NCBI RefSeq assembly: GCF_037975245.1
Contig: NC_092570.1
Span: 10,315,501-10,379,500, forward strand
DNA from: Apostichopus japonicus
Lineage: Eukaryota; Echinodermata; Holothuroidea; Aspidochirotida; Stichopodidae
Length of the DNA stretch: 64,000 bases
Reading direction: 5' to 3'
This document shows positions 1 to 22,189 of the stretch, in pieces (the stretch's first letter is position 1; every line of letters starts with the position of its first letter). The position numbers were made by a program, and so were the translations under genes. A model generated the notes under the pieces. The model saw only the letters and a program-made list of their open reading frames with translations, was not told the origin of the DNA and made no database searches.

Positions 1-1295
1 CGTGGTGATTCTTTAGAAATCACAACTGAGGACCTGGAATTCTTGTATAAATAAAATAAAGCAAAAACGCACGCACACACTTCCTCACATTTCCGATGTG
101 CGGTGAAATACAATACCTCCATATACATTACATGTATAGGAAGATAAGATCCTTATGCAGAGGTCAAGTCCATACATGCAATACCGTTGTTTCCTTTTAC
201 ATTGAAATTTAAGCTAGATTATACCAAGAAATGACCATGCAATGAGGTGTTAGTGGATGTTAAAAGGTCATCGAAAGGACAAATGCCTTACTCAGGTACC
301 GATGTTTTTTTGTGTTATTTTTTTCATGTGTTGATTTTATGAGCATAACTCGAAGTGAGTTAACTTCTCCAAACAAATTGGCCTCTGCATTGTCTGAAGG
401 TAAAAAGTAATTCATTTATGGAAAGTCTACAAGCATTGTCGACAACTTCGACAAGGTAGATAATAATTTAATGAGGGGGGTTCACCACCGGTATAATATC
501 ACATTGACAGTCTCATTTCTATATAGTCCCTTCCCCCCTTCAATTGTCAAGAGGTACATGGAGTTAGGGCCTTATGTCGCGTTTTTTTTACAGACGTCCT
601 GCCGGAGGAGACACAAACCCAAGTATCATCTGTAGCTTATATGACAGAAATATTTTTGACGAGAAACTCCCTCAAAAAGCTAATAAAAACATTCTGGTCT
701 GTTTTGGAGATTTAAGTCCTGTCTGGAGTATGTCATTTCGTAAATCTGTGATGTCACTGGGATAGAAAAATCTGAAACCCTCTAAAACTTTATATGATTC
801 ATACACTCCAAAAGCGTCCTCTATTGGTACCTCACCACAATTAGAGTAGTATTCATCCGCTCGAAAGGTTAACCATTGTCAAAGAAACCGAGGTAAAAGT
901 ACCTACGGTAAAGCTTGTTTAAGCATGTTATCAGGTACTGTCATCGTTTGTTCTGCCTTTATATGAAAGAGCTAATATAAAGTACAGATGGTGTGAAAAT
1001 AGTGAGGATCGAAGGTGATAGAAACCATGTTAGAAAATCCTTTGTTAAATGTTGATATTACTCCGAGCGCAGCAGATGGAAGGGTGGGGGTTCAGTGTAC
1101 TAAACTTGCTCCTCTTCTAGCTCAAAATCTAAACGGTCATGATATGGAAGTTTGCAAGTGCCATGATAGGCCAAGATCTCAGCTTTCATGTGGTGGGTAG
1201 GATATACCAGTTGAAACCTTCTATCTATGATTTGCCAGGTCTTGAAAGTGACGAGTTTAGTGTGTAAGTCAATGGAACAATTAATTGTGGTGCGA
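1..1295. other. Intergenic, nothing recognised
   Basis: AT-rich sequence with two short open frames (574-765 and 1015-1200, plus strand). Neither shows a recognisable domain, splice context or codon pattern, so I do not call a gene here. Confidence 0.5.
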
Positions 1296-1299
1296 GACC

Positions 1300-1590
1300 T
1301 TTAGTTCCCCGAAAGGGAAAAAACTATCGAGTCACTCTCACCGACCTTGCAAAATTGTGAGGGGGACCGCGGATTGCAAAGTCGGTAATGATTATAACGC
1401 GGATCGCAAAGTCGGTAACTACTATTAAGGCAAGATTCGTCCAATACGGCAGCATACAGAACGATGTACTCAAAGCCGAAGCCAAAGTGAATTAATTAGG
1501 TCACACATCCGGAATCTATGGATGCTAAGTTCTTCAATATCGCCCTCATTACCTTTCGGGGCAACATTTCATACTGTAGTTTTGATTCGA
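1300..1590 (+). repeat. Dispersed repeat, copy 1 (inverted partner at 9690-9990)
   Basis: About 290 bp that is closely similar, in reverse orientation, to 9690-9990. Shared landmarks are the CCCCGAAAGG motif near one end, two copies of a GCGGATNGCAAAGTCG block, the stretch around CAGAACGATGTACTCAAAGC, and CCTTTCGGGG near the other end. The inverted CCCCGAAAGG/CCTTTCGGGG ends suggest a small DNA-transposon-like repeat, but no clear target-site duplication was found. Family unknown. Confidence 0.6.
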
Positions 1591-1629
1591 ATTTGAGCGA
1601 GACGAAGCCCTGAACTTATAGAGTAGTAT

Positions 1630-3370
1630 AGTCACCTTCGTTCTTTCGTTAACGTGTAGCAATATAGTATATAGCCATCTTCGTTGTGTGTGTCCGTTTA
1701 TGTGTAGCAATAGTATATATATGTATAGCCATCTTCGTTGTGTGTGTCCGTTTATGTGTAGCAATATAGTATATAGCCATCTTCGTTGTGTGTGTCCGTT
1801 TATGTGTAGCAATAGTATATATATGTATAGCCATCTTCGTTGTGTGTGTCCGTTTATGTGTAGCAATAGTATAAAGCCATCTTCGTTGTGTGTGTCCGTT
1901 TATGTGTATAGCAATAGTATAAAGCCATCTTCGTTGTGTGTGTCCGTTTATGTGTAGCAATAGTATAGCCATCTTCGTTGTGTGTGTCCGTTTATGTGTA
2001 GCAATAGTATAAAGCCATCTTCGTTGTGTGTGTCCGTTTATGTGTAGCAATAGTATAAAGCCATCTTCGTTGTGTGTGTCCGTTTATGTGTAGCAATAGT
2101 ATAAAGCCATCTTCGTTGTGTGTGTCCGTTTATGTGTAGCAATAGTATATAGCCATCTTCGTTGTGTGTGTCCGTTTATGTGTAGCAATAGTATATAGCC
2201 ATCTTCGTTGTGTGTCCGTTTATGTGTAGCAATAGTATAAAGCCATCTTCGTTGTGTGTGTCCGTTTATGTGTAGCAATAGTATATAGCCATCTTCGTTG
2301 TGTGTGTCTGTTTATGTGTAGCAATAGTATAAAGCCATCTTCGTTGTGTGTGTCCGTTTATGTGTAGCAATAGTATATAGCCATCTTCGTTGTGTGTGTC
2401 CGTTTATGTGTAGCAATAGTATAAAGCCATCTTCGTTGTGTGTGTCCGTTTATGTGTATAGCAATAGTATAAAGCCATCTTCGTTGTGTGTGTCCGTTTA
2501 TGTGTAGCAATAGTATAAAGCCATCTTCGTTGTGTGTGTCCGTTTATGTGTAGCAATAGTATATAGCCATCTTCGTTGTGTGTGTCCGTTTATGTGTAGC
2601 AATAGTATAAAGCCATCTTCGTTGTGTGTGTCCGTTTATGTGTATAGCAATAGTATATAGCCATCTTCGTTGTGTGTGTCCGTTTATGTGTAGCAATAGT
2701 ATATATATGTATAGCCATCTTCGTTGTGTGTGTCCGTTTATGTGTAGCAATAGTATAAAGCCATCTTCGTTGTGTGTGTCCGTTTATGTGTAGCAATAGT
2801 ATATAGCCATCTTCGTTGTGTGTGTCCGTTTATGTGTATAGCAATAGTATATAGCCATCTTCGTTGTGTGTGTCCGTTTATGTGTAGCAATAGTATATAT
2901 ATGTATAGCCATCTTCGTTGTGTGTGTCCGTTTATGTGTAGCAATAGTATAAAGCCATCTTCGTTGTGTGTGTCCGTTTATGTGTATAGCAATAGTATAG
3001 CCCATCTACATTGTATGTGTCCGTTTATGTGTAGCAATAGTATAGCCATCTTCGTTGTGTGTGTCCGTTTATGTGTAGCAATAGTATATAGCCATCTTCG
3101 TTGTGTGTGTCCGTTTATGTGTAGCAATAGTATGAAGCCATCTTCGTTGTGTGTGTCCGTTTATGTGTAGCAATAGTATATAGCCATCTTCGTTGTGTGT
3201 CCGTTTATGTGTAGCAATAGTATATAGCCATCTTCGTTGTGTGTGTCCGTTTATGTGTAACAATAGTATAGCCCATCTACATTGTATGTGTCCGTTTATG
3301 TGTAGCAATAGTATATATATAGCCATCTTCGTTGTGTGTCCGTTTATGTGTTTAGCAATAGTGTCACGGT
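1630..3370. repeat. Minisatellite, about 36 units of ~46 bp
   Basis: Direct repeats of a unit containing GCCATCTTCGTTGTGTGTGT, CCGTTTATGTGTAGCAATAG and a TATA-rich junction. Counting the GCCATCTTCG core gives about 36 copies, with a degenerate copy at the left edge. Units vary mainly at two places: the junction (GTATAAAGCC, GTATATAGCC, GTATAGCC or a longer GTATATATATGTATAGCC) and a +2 insertion (TGTGTATAGC). Two units near 3002 and 3272 share a CATCTACATTG variant. Because 46 is not a multiple of three and the unit is stop-poor, open frames of up to 133 codons run through it on both strands; I treat these as artefacts of repetition. Confidence 0.97.
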
Positions 3371-3420
3371 CAGTGATCGCACGTCAACTTGCACTGAAAG
3401 ATGATTGTGTGGTCATGTGA

Positions 3421-4180
3421 CATGACCTCACTTACGCATATATAGAACGCACTAAACTGATTTGAAAAAGAAAAATCTTTTCTAATATTTTTTATTTGGT
3501 AAGTAACTTGTTTATGAAAAAAAGATGGATTTTGCACCCGTCTAAAGCAAACGATATGTAAATAAAAATCGGGAAAACCGCTTGGACAATATGTTGCTCA
3601 AATGTATTTACAAATAACAAAATAATCTTCCGAGTTGCTACAGAGTTCCAAGAAGAAAAGAGATATTTCCGATGACATTGATACATTTGGAAAGCTTGGT
3701 TAATTGTCAAAGTTCTATACGTGTTTAGGATTTCATCAAAATACAACTATTTAGTAGAAATATATGCTTTATACTTTCCTCTGTTTATAAGTGAGTTAAA
3801 TTAATTGCCGCGACGACATTAATCTCTAAATTTATTGTTGCCAGATACATACGCAAGATAACATCAAATTTGAAAACTCATATCTTTGCCGAATAACTTG
3901 CTATAAGGGTGCGGTTTTGACGAATATATACAGATAACTATTCGGCTACCGGAACATCCCTTTAACTATAAAGGCGATCTCATTTCCCGAACATACAAAA
4001 TGCTCTGATTTTGCCCCTATTTTTGTTTGGTAAATCAACTAAGATTAGGTAAATGATGATATATCAGACATTAAAGACCACTTTAAGTAATTAATTACTA
4101 TAATGGAACGGAAAATACTGATGCATATCAGGTCGACATTTTGGTGCTAGTGTGTTTGGACTTAAAAACTTTTAAGATTA
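3421..4180. other. Intergenic, nothing recognised
   Basis: AT-rich. A minus-strand open frame (3492-3746) has no recognisable domain. No repeat was identified. Confidence 0.4.
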
Positions 4181-4856
4181 CAGGGGCGTATCCAGGTTCT
4201 TCAAACCCGGCGGGGGGGGGGGGGGGGATTACTGTCCTAAGCGGAGTGCCACCTTCAGTTGGCGCGTAGCGTACAAGAAAAATTCTGGTTTTCATACCCC
4301 CCAGATCACCGGAAATGGCACTTCTCGAGCTTGAAAATGACCAAACAGATGTACACTTTTGCCCGAGAACCAAGTATTTCCCAACAGTTTTTTTTTCATT
4401 CTTAACTTTTTTGAAGATTGTCAGCAGTCACACATCATGTTCGACCTCATCGCATCTCCTGTGGATCATTGCTTTTGTAGGTGATTCTACGTCGCGGCCC
4501 ACAATACCCGTCAGCCCCACTTTTCAAGGTTTTAAGCCCAACATTTGTTCAGAATTTGAAAATTCACATTTCTCGTGAATAAATTCACTTCGAAACATAC
4601 CCATAATATTGCACAAAATTTCACCATAGACAACCAATATAGAAAAACCTCTTTCAACCCCTAGCAGACCGGTCACATTTGCAGGAGTAGAGGGAAATAT
4701 GATGAAGAATGTTGGTCAGGGAACGAATGTGGTCAGGGAATTTTCTCCTCCTCTTCGCCCCCCCTCTTTTTTCCCTTTTTTCTTCTCTTTTGTTTTCTCT
4801 CCTCTTTTTGTTACCCGGGGCGCGCGCCCCAACGCCACCCCCTGGATACGCGCCTG
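4181..4856 (+). mobile_element. Non-autonomous hAT-like element with conserved core
   Basis: The ends are inverted repeats: CAGGGGCGTATCCAGG at 4181 and CCTGGATACGCGCCTG ending at 4856, differing at one position. The flanks share GATTA directly (4176-4180 and 4857-4861), so the usual 8 bp hAT duplication is not intact. Inside, 4238-4341 carries the shared hairpin core (GCGGAGTGCCACC...GTTGGCGCG...CCAGATCACCGGAAATGGC). The following ~400 bp is closely matched in the element at 31511-32758. A poly-G run lies just inside the left end. The open frames inside (4315-4578, 4699-4938) have no transposase features. Confidence 0.7.
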
Positions 4857-4861
4857 GATTA

Positions 4862-5338
4862 AAGCTCGTAGAAGGACAGAGAGTTGGATGCAGTTAATGG
4901 ATTGGGACTTTTTTTTGCAATGTAAAGTAAGCAAATGATAACCTCACTAAACGGCGTCGCGAGGGGCAAGTTTGTCGGATTGATTAATATAAATGTGGAA
5001 AATGATATTAGGTAACTCTATTATAGGAACCCTGGGGGTGACAAAGTCCGAATAAATGACACACAGGGAAAATGGTTAACACCTGGACACGCCAGATAAT
5101 TCGAAAGACCACAACCTCCACCCCTATCTGGCACCCTATACCCCAAACCCTCTGACATCATTCGAGTAGTCAGTCGTTGATCACATCAAATATATACTGT
5201 CGACAATATACTGTAGCGTGTAACCATTCCGGGCCACACTCGAAGATTTCAGATAGATGTGAATACCGTAATAATACGGTGACATATACACGTATACATT
5301 ATAAACACGATTTTTTTTAACGTGTGCAAGTTTATTAT
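4862..5338. other. Intergenic, nothing recognised
   Basis: No coding signature or repeat was recognised in this interval. Confidence 0.4.
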
Positions 5339-5339
5339 G

Positions 5340-5580
5340 TTTTAATAATAATAATAATATTTGCTTTTATATAGAGCTTTATACCAGCGATAGGTCTCAA
5401 AGCGCTTTACAGACGTTATATTACCCCTGGTCAATGATAACCTGTCCCAGAGACAATCCCTCCAGTCGGCAGCAGTTATATACTGCGCCCAATGACAAGT
5501 TACCTCACAGGTACCCATTTAACCCCTGGGTGGAGAGAGGCAAGTGAGATAAAGCATCTTGCATCTTTTAAATCTTTTAA
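5340..5580 (+). repeat. Dispersed SINE/LINE-tail-like repeat with (AAT)n
   Basis: An (AAT)n run is followed by TTTATATAGAGCTTTATACC, AAAGCGCTTTACAGACG and a conserved-looking block (TGACAAGTTACCTCACAGGT, ACCCATTTAACCCCTGGGTG). I recall this wording as a high-copy dispersed repeat of marine invertebrate genomes, but cannot verify that here. Only one copy is visible in this window. Confidence 0.45.
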
Positions 5581-5599
5581 ATGAAAGCATCTTTTAATG

Positions 5600-7260
5600 A
5601 AAGGCTCGGTAATTAACACATTACTCTAAATTGAATGATGCAAAACGAGAAATAAGAATTTACACATTTTCAAGAAGAGGGATATATCTCTTGTTTGCTT
5701 ATTTACATTCCTAACTATTACCCCTGAAAAGTATAAGAAGAACAATAACAATAAACACAACTATAGTTGAAACAGTAGAAATATGCGAGTAATATATGTT
5801 AATGATTAAATTATTCAAAGTATCTAACAGATGAAAATATTCTGAGAAATCAAAGGTATATAATTCAAGGACACTTTTTACTGTCCAGGTTTTTGTTCGC
5901 AGTAAAGATTGCATTTCAATTTGTATTTAATCAACTTTATTTACATCCTGGGTAGTTGAAATAATATCTAGTACAGCATAAAGAACACACCCCAAAATAA
6001 TTACTCATTTCGGGGACATCGCCGAATCATTTCATATCCTGGTTTGGCAAACTTTAACATTTAAAACTGATGCTAAAGTCCCCAACTGGCCAGGCTTAAA
6101 GTTGACTCCCTTATTATTATATATGTATTGTACAACAATCAATATCACTTGTGTACTGTATACTTGATAATATGAGCTATGGAAATTGGTAAAGAAATAT
6201 TCCATTACCTTGTGACACTGTAAATGACATCATTAATTGAAGAAAGAAAACATGGTAGTCATAAAATTCACACCACACAACTCGTCATATCTGAAAGTAT
6301 CTGTTAGGAGTTATTATTCTTGAAAAGTACCTCCTGCTATTACATTTATCTTGATCCTGTCGGGTTTGTTGTCAGTACATATCAAAGTTAAGTCTTCCGG
6401 TTTGATGGTGAGGTAATGCCCTACGGACACAAAAATAAACACTTTGTAAACATTATTACAGAAACACTACACAATATAGAAAAGTACAAGAAATTGTATT
6501 TAAATATACACAAGAGAATCTGGTTTCTTCGTTCAGGTTATAGTTATCTATTCATTAAAGCCACTATGGCCCAAATACATACATTTTATAAACAACAACT
6601 ATGGTGATTTCCCCCCGGTACCCCATTTGCTTTATTTTGGCATGTTATGTATACGTGACTACCGTATTATAAGCCATACCTGCAAAAAAAGAAGATATTT
6701 ACTGACAAAGTATGAAACAATGAAGAGAAAATCCTAATTTTTAGGTCATTAAGACGATTTCAGAAGAAATTCCGTTCTGATGACATCATTACACTTCAAA
6801 GTATGACGTCACTGGGTGGGCTTCTCGAATATCGCATTAACAGCGTCACTGAGTATTTATAGTATGAATATATCGCTGTTACAAGGACCGGTTTAATCTA
6901 TAGACTGACTTGGGTTGTCGGTGGCTGCTCAATGCCACTCAGTGGTTTACACTATAGCATACTGATCATTCTCACCCCATGGCGTAGGCCTTATGTTATT
7001 GTAGAAATGTTGGTTAATTTAACATTTAGAACAGTTGGTGAATTCTCATCACGAAAGTGTACACAGTTATATTTAGAAAAGTCATTCAAGATAGAGCCTT
7101 AGCACGAAAACTATACAACTTGATCCACAGATCTCGGCCTCTTTATGCAGCCCCTTAATGCAGCCCCTTTATGCAGCCCCCTTTATATCGAGGCTGCAGG
7201 TTGACTATGTGTGATCATGGGGGTGTGTCGTCAAGTGAGGTAAGGTTAGTTAAGTTACGT
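5600..7260. other. Intergenic; short GCAGCCCC tandem
   Basis: AT-rich with no supported gene. At 7144-7190 the phrase TATGCAGCCCCTT occurs three times nearly in tandem. The open frames at 5711-5914 and 6416-6607 are unremarkable. Confidence 0.4.
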
Positions 7261-7315
7261 TTAGTACGGGGAAAATGGATCGAGGAGCCTATGATAAGCA
7301 GGTAAACACATCAAC

Positions 7316-7500
7316 TCAAATCCAGTCGCAATTCGTTACAGAAGAACTAAAACATTCTTTAAAAAAAACCATGGGTGACACTTTAAGAGAGGACAACAGA
7401 CTAAAATCATTCCACTCCTCCACACCCTTCTGGGAAAAGGAGAAGTTCAGATATACAAACACTTCATCTACTATATACGAAATTTCAGGCAGCAAGTAGC
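7316..7500 (-). mobile_element. Possible LINE C-terminal remnant
   Basis: The minus-strand translation contains a segment around FSFSQKGVEEWNDFSLLSSL. It resembles the end of LINE ORF2 proteins, where an aromatic-rich A-x-x-WN-x-LP segment precedes a basic tail. It lies next to a clear LINE 3' end that starts at about 7530. It is short and the match is from memory, so it could be chance. The plus strand is also open here (7275-7499) without recognisable features. Confidence 0.25.
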
Positions 7501-7529
7501 AATCCAGATGTCTCGGTAGTATTCCTATC

Positions 7530-8440
7530 AATCAATCAATCAATCAGAAGACATTTATATAGCGCCAAAATCAACAAAAGTTGTTCAAAGGCGCTCAAGA
7601 CAGTTACATGAAATTAATTACAATACACTTCTTGAAAAAGATAACATTTGAGCAGTTTCTTGAAAATATGAATAGTCTGAGCATCCTTGATGTGATTTGG
7701 AAGAGTGTTCCACTCTTTTGGTCCATAGCAGGAGAGTGAGCGATCTGCAAATGACACAGCACGGGTTCTGGGCACGATAAAGTGAGGAGAAGATATATAT
7801 GATCTAAGCTGTCTGCGTGGTGCTTGCAGCTGTAGTAAGTCAGATATGTAGGATGGCGACTGTTTATGGTGAGCTTTGTACACAAGAAGAAGAACTTTGA
7901 ATTTAATGCGCTGTTGTATAGGGAGCCAGTGAAGAGCAATGAGTTCCGATGTGATAGAGTCATACTTCTTACGCTTGACAATGATGCGAGCAGAGGTGCG
8001 TTGGACATTCTGAAGTTTAGTGATTAGGATTTGTTTACACCAATCAAGAGGCTGTTGCAGTAGTCCAACCTGGAGGTAACTAATGTGTGCACAGCTAGCT
8101 TGGCTGCCTCAGTAGTGAGCATTTTGCGTGCACGACTAATGTTATTGAGATGATAGTTAGCAGATCTGATAGTAGTTGTGACCTGAGCACTCATTGTCAT
8201 ACCGGAGTCGAACATAACCCCTAAATTTCTGACAGGGTTTGTCTGGACGGGAACATCAACACCAGCAACAGTCACTGAGGGCAGGTTGAACTTAACCAAT
8301 TGTGCTCTAAACCCAAACACCATAACCTCAGTTTTGTCAGCATTGAGTTTCAGGAAGTTTGTTGACATCCATGCTTGCACTTTGGAAAGACATTCTTCAA
8401 GTTTCGAAACTGCTACCATTGGGAACGCTGACGAAGCTAC
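7530..8440 (-). mobile_element. 5'-truncated CR1/L2-type LINE, 3' end
   Basis: Minus-strand non-LTR retrotransposon reverse-transcriptase C-terminus. Visible landmarks in order: WMSTNFLKLNADKTEVMVFG, VRNLGVMFDSGMTM, ANYHLNNISRARK, SRLDYCNSLL, then in a shifted frame LHWLPIQQRIKFKVLLLVYK and PRTRAVSFADRSLSCYGPKE. The two frames join if one base is restored near 8027-8030, so this copy carries a single frameshift there. The FADD catalytic block upstream is absent, which is typical 5' truncation. The 3' end reads GCGCTATATAAATG and closes with tandem ATTG units at 7527-7548, like the short tandem tails of CR1/L2 elements. Only the truncation and one frameshift are obvious damage, so the copy looks fairly young. 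Confidence 0.82.
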
Positions 8441-8499
8441 GAATGCAGCCGCAAACCAGAATAAAACCACCTAGTAAAACTGATAACGCACTGCAGGTT

Positions 8500-8625
8500 G
8501 TTGTTGAGATGGAGAAGCCGAAGCCTCTCGTGATACGCAACATCTTTCTGTGATTGAATTAACCTAGTAGCACGGCTAGTCTTTGAACAGCTATTCCACA
8601 ACCTCATTGTCTTTAGAATAATGAG
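8500..8625 (-). mobile_element. Second LINE fragment
   Basis: The minus-strand translation contains SRATRLIQSQKDVAYHERLR, which fits the late C-terminal region of CR1-type ORF2 proteins (R-A-T-K-L...P-Y-x-E-R-L). It does not continue the frame or the expected order of the LINE at 7530-8440. It is therefore a separate older fragment that the younger LINE abuts or interrupted. Confidence 0.45.
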
Positions 8626-8639
8626 AATTCCATGCATGA

Positions 8640-9685
8640 GTATAGCACAGGCCTACTCAAGACAAGGCCTAGCAAACTGTTTATACAATAAATTAACAAC
8701 AGTTGTTTTCCTTTATTTTAAAATTGTGGATCTTTTGCATTTTTCGTAGCCTCGCTACATAACCTAGACGGCTGCATTGTGCAGTCAATATAAACACCTA
8801 GATTCCTTCGAAATGGATTATATACGAATTCCCTTCGAAAGGGAATAGATACTCTCATAGTGACTGAATCGGAATTTATAGCGTGCAAGCATTGGAGATG
8901 CGGGGTCCGTAGCATAGGCTACTTTTGCTACTAGGTTAATCTGCGGCACTGATGGTGACAACGGTTTAAGTTTTTTAAGCGATCTATGAAAGTTTCCAGT
9001 AATCACACTCTGGGTTCGACATCCAGCGTCTTTCTGACAGTGTTTACCATAGAATGCAGATGGGCCACTAATTTCGTTGATACTTACAGTATGGTCGAAG
9101 CTAAAAATTTGATATCAAGATATGTCTCGAAGGGGATCGCTTCCACTGGGAAAAATAGCCATTAGTGAGAGGAGTTTGATTCAGTTGCTGATAGTAGTTC
9201 TCATAAATATGCAAGACGCCATGTCCTTGTTATTCATGAAAACGACATAACCACCACAGTCGTTTCAAATTTTAGTTGAAAATTTTCAAATTATTTTCCG
9301 ATATCTATCTTGAAATCCATTTTTCTACGATACCCTGGATGAAGAGGATGAAATTGTAGTTGATCCTTTGTATACCATGGAAGTAATTAGAAATGAGAGT
9401 AAAGACTGAATTGTTCAGTTTTTGGTCATCATAAAAGCGCGCGATAACAACGATTTGTAAGGGAAAACCTGAAATTGTCTTTGAAACTGCCTCTGTATAT
9501 TTATAATTTGATGTCTGTATATAGCCTAGTCCATTTACAAACAACCATTATGTGTTTTTTTGTAACAACAAACATTGTGATGTATATACCTGGATTTGTC
9601 AGCGATTCGAAGTATTTGTCTTCACGTGTGAACCACCTATCGTCGGCGTTGATTGATAAACCAGGGTTAAAATCACCTGCACACT
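8640..9685. other. Intergenic, nothing recognised
   Basis: AT-rich. A short CCCTTCGAAAGGGA palindrome at about 8830 echoes the CCCCGAAAGG motif of the dispersed repeat at 9690-9990. No gene is supported. Confidence 0.4.
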
Positions 9686-9689
9686 GTAA

Positions 9690-9990
9690 AGTAGAATGAG
9701 AGAAAGAAAAATCAAAACTACTGAATGAAATGTTCCCCCGAAAGGAATGATGGCGGTATTGAATAACCTAGCATGTATAGACTCCAGATATGTGACCTTA
9801 TTAATTCCTTCCGGCTTCGGCTTTGAGTACATCGTTCTGTGTGCTGCCGTTCTGGACGAATCTAACCGTAATATAAATTACCGACTTTGCTATCCGCGTC
9901 AGAGTCATTGTCGACTTTGCAATCCGCGGTCCCATCTCACAATTTTGCAAGGTCGGCAAGAGTGACTCCATAGTTATCCCTTTCGGAACC
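9690..9990 (-). repeat. Dispersed repeat, copy 2 (inverted relative to 1300-1590)
   Basis: The reverse complement of this stretch closely matches 1300-1590, including both GCGGATNGCAAAGTCG blocks and the CAGAACGATGTACTCAAAGC stretch. It ends in a C-run and an A-run (9990-10013). Open frames 9747-9965 (plus) and 9801-10160 (minus) lie largely within repeat sequence and are not called. Confidence 0.6.
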
Positions 9991-10952
9991 CCCCCCCCAA
10001 AAAAAAAAAAAAAAGAGAGAGGAAAATTAGTGTGATTAGGTAACAATTCAAGGTCGGACGTATTGAGCAGTGTTGTTGTATTAAGCAATGTTGTATTATT
10101 AAGCATTGCAAAATGGTGAGTGTACGACCTATACGACGTTTGAGTTTGAAGTTTAGACAAACATTTAAATGTTCATTAATGAAGCGTGGGGTGCAGTGTA
10201 TGATGCGTTAAAAGCCCCTAAATTTGCCCGTGATGTGCACTTTATACAGGTGCGTTTTGAGTTTGTTTCAATTTTTGCCTCCGCCCCCTCCCCCACCCAA
10301 GAAATTGTTGTGCTTTCCCACATCTTGAATTTCTGGTGCCGCTATCAGCATTTACTCTATAGACTCTTTGGCATACCAGCTGTGACATAATTGCGTTGTT
10401 GTAGTGTAGAAATATGTATATTCATGAGTGGGCGGGAATTACAGAGAATATCAAATCCTCACATTTCGTCGCCAAGATAATTCAAGATTATATTATTGTA
10501 AAAAGGTTTCAATAGTGTCTTTACCTACATTGCGTCTGGGAGATATTTGACATTTGAAATTATCCCAGTTTGTACCAAAAGTGAACTTTGGTTTAGGAGA
10601 TCTGAAGTCATTAATCGTAGTGTATTCGTATGATTTTGCATCCCAAATTTGACTATTGGATGTACATTTTAAGTGGAAACATTTAAGCAAATTTGGCAGT
10701 CTGCCTTAATGACATTACCCTTGCTTCCTTCAAGTACACTTTAGGCACAAAACATGTCAAATTTAAAAGTTGTTATCTCGAAAGCGATTAATCGGATTTG
10801 AATGCAAATTTCGCCAGAATGCTAACAAACCATTCCTCTTTCATCACCCCAAAAAATATTTCCTCTGGATTACCCTTGTATGTTTAAATATCTACGTTGC
10901 CATGGGATTCTATTATCGAATGTTAAATAATACAATCAACTCAAAAACCTGT

Positions 10953-20896
<9,944 letters not shown>

Positions 20897-21847
20897 TTCG
20901 GTAGTCTGTATTACGTTACTATAATGGAATTCTACAGTATCACTATAGTCTGATGATAACAGTTCCACAACATCCACCTTTATATGCTAATGCTTTCACT
21001 GTATGACACAAATGCTCTTTACGTTATGGCATCACATTTACCAATAGCTCTGTAGAAGTGAAAGTGAGACTATTTTTTACCTGGTTCCTGATTATATATG
21101 GAAGCGTGAAGGTGCCATTAAATTGGACTCAAAATTCAACAATCCTTTAAGAATTTGCTGAATGATGTTGCAATTGTAGAAGTGTTATAGGGACCTTTCT
21201 TTTGCTAATTTTTAACCTTTTAAAAACTATAAGTTCATCAATATCTGACAAATTTTAATATAGGTCTACCATATAAACTTAACTTTCAAAAGAAATTATG
21301 TTAACATTTTGATGGAACCTTAATGTTTCCGTACGTCTTTTTTCTAACGATACTGGTGACATATCCGGTTTCTTGAGTAAAACGCGAGAGAAAGAACTTC
21401 CGATTGGTTACTTCCTCAAATGCATAAGCTCGTGGTTAAAGAAAAAGGATTAGATTATATTGTAGACACCGTTTCTGAAAGTATGGCAAAATTAGCATCT
21501 GTCGTAGATATAAGTTGTGGCAGGGACGAGAGCACGTGGAATCTAGTTGTAACTGTGTCTGTTCATGGGACTATTTAACCCTAAAAGGTAGCATGTCTTT
21601 GAACTTTTTGAAAATAAATGTTGAAATAAAAAAAGTAGTATCAAAAGAAATTCAAATTATGTTGGCTGCATTATAACCTCGCAGGTCGAATTTCTAATCC
21701 AGCCTGTGGGTCGTCTACCGTATGTTACAGTATACACAGAAGTGTGCGTTTATCTTCTTTCGTCTTTTGAGGGCATTTAATTGAGAACTTTAGGTACGGA
21801 ATTAATTTTAATACGTTGAAGACCACAGCTTGTAATTCTGTCAGCCA

Positions 21848-22180
21848 ATACTCATAGCTAGTACAGTAACTACTGTTCATGTTCCACAACCGTGCATCAG
21901 TAACTACTGCGCTGTGTTCGTAACACGGTACCATGTGTTACAGGTGGCACAATAATTACTGCAAGTTTTTTCTTACTGCAAATTAAATTTAAAACAATTA
22001 AATTTTTTTTTTTTTTTAATTATTGCAAATTTTCACCTGTAGTTCAACGTGTAACAGCTTTCTTTCCAGTAATTACTGTACCAACTGTAACACATGTTAC
22101 CGTGTTGCGAACACAGCGCAGTAGTTACTGATGCATGGTTGTGGAACATGAACAGTAGTTACTGTACTAGCTATGAGTAT
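21848..22180. mobile_element. Foldback element with ~115 bp near-perfect arms
   Basis: The left arm (21848-21965) and right arm (22063-22180) are reverse complements with only a handful of mismatches in about 115 bases. Shared landmarks are ATACTCATAGCTAGTACAGT, CATGTTCCACAACC and CTACTGCGCTGTGTTCG. A ~100 bp A/T-rich loop separates them. No clear target-site duplication was found. It could be a foldback transposon or a hairpin-RNA source. Confidence 0.85.
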
Positions 22181-22189
22181 CGGGTACAC

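Noticed and set aside
1549-3326. Long open frames in both strands across the 1.6-3.4 kb array
   Set aside because: They arise from a stop-poor ~46 bp unit and shift frame with each repeat; there is no start context, splice signal or domain.
1630-3370. CRISPR-like regular repeats
   Set aside because: Units are contiguous with no unique spacers, and the context is clearly eukaryotic.
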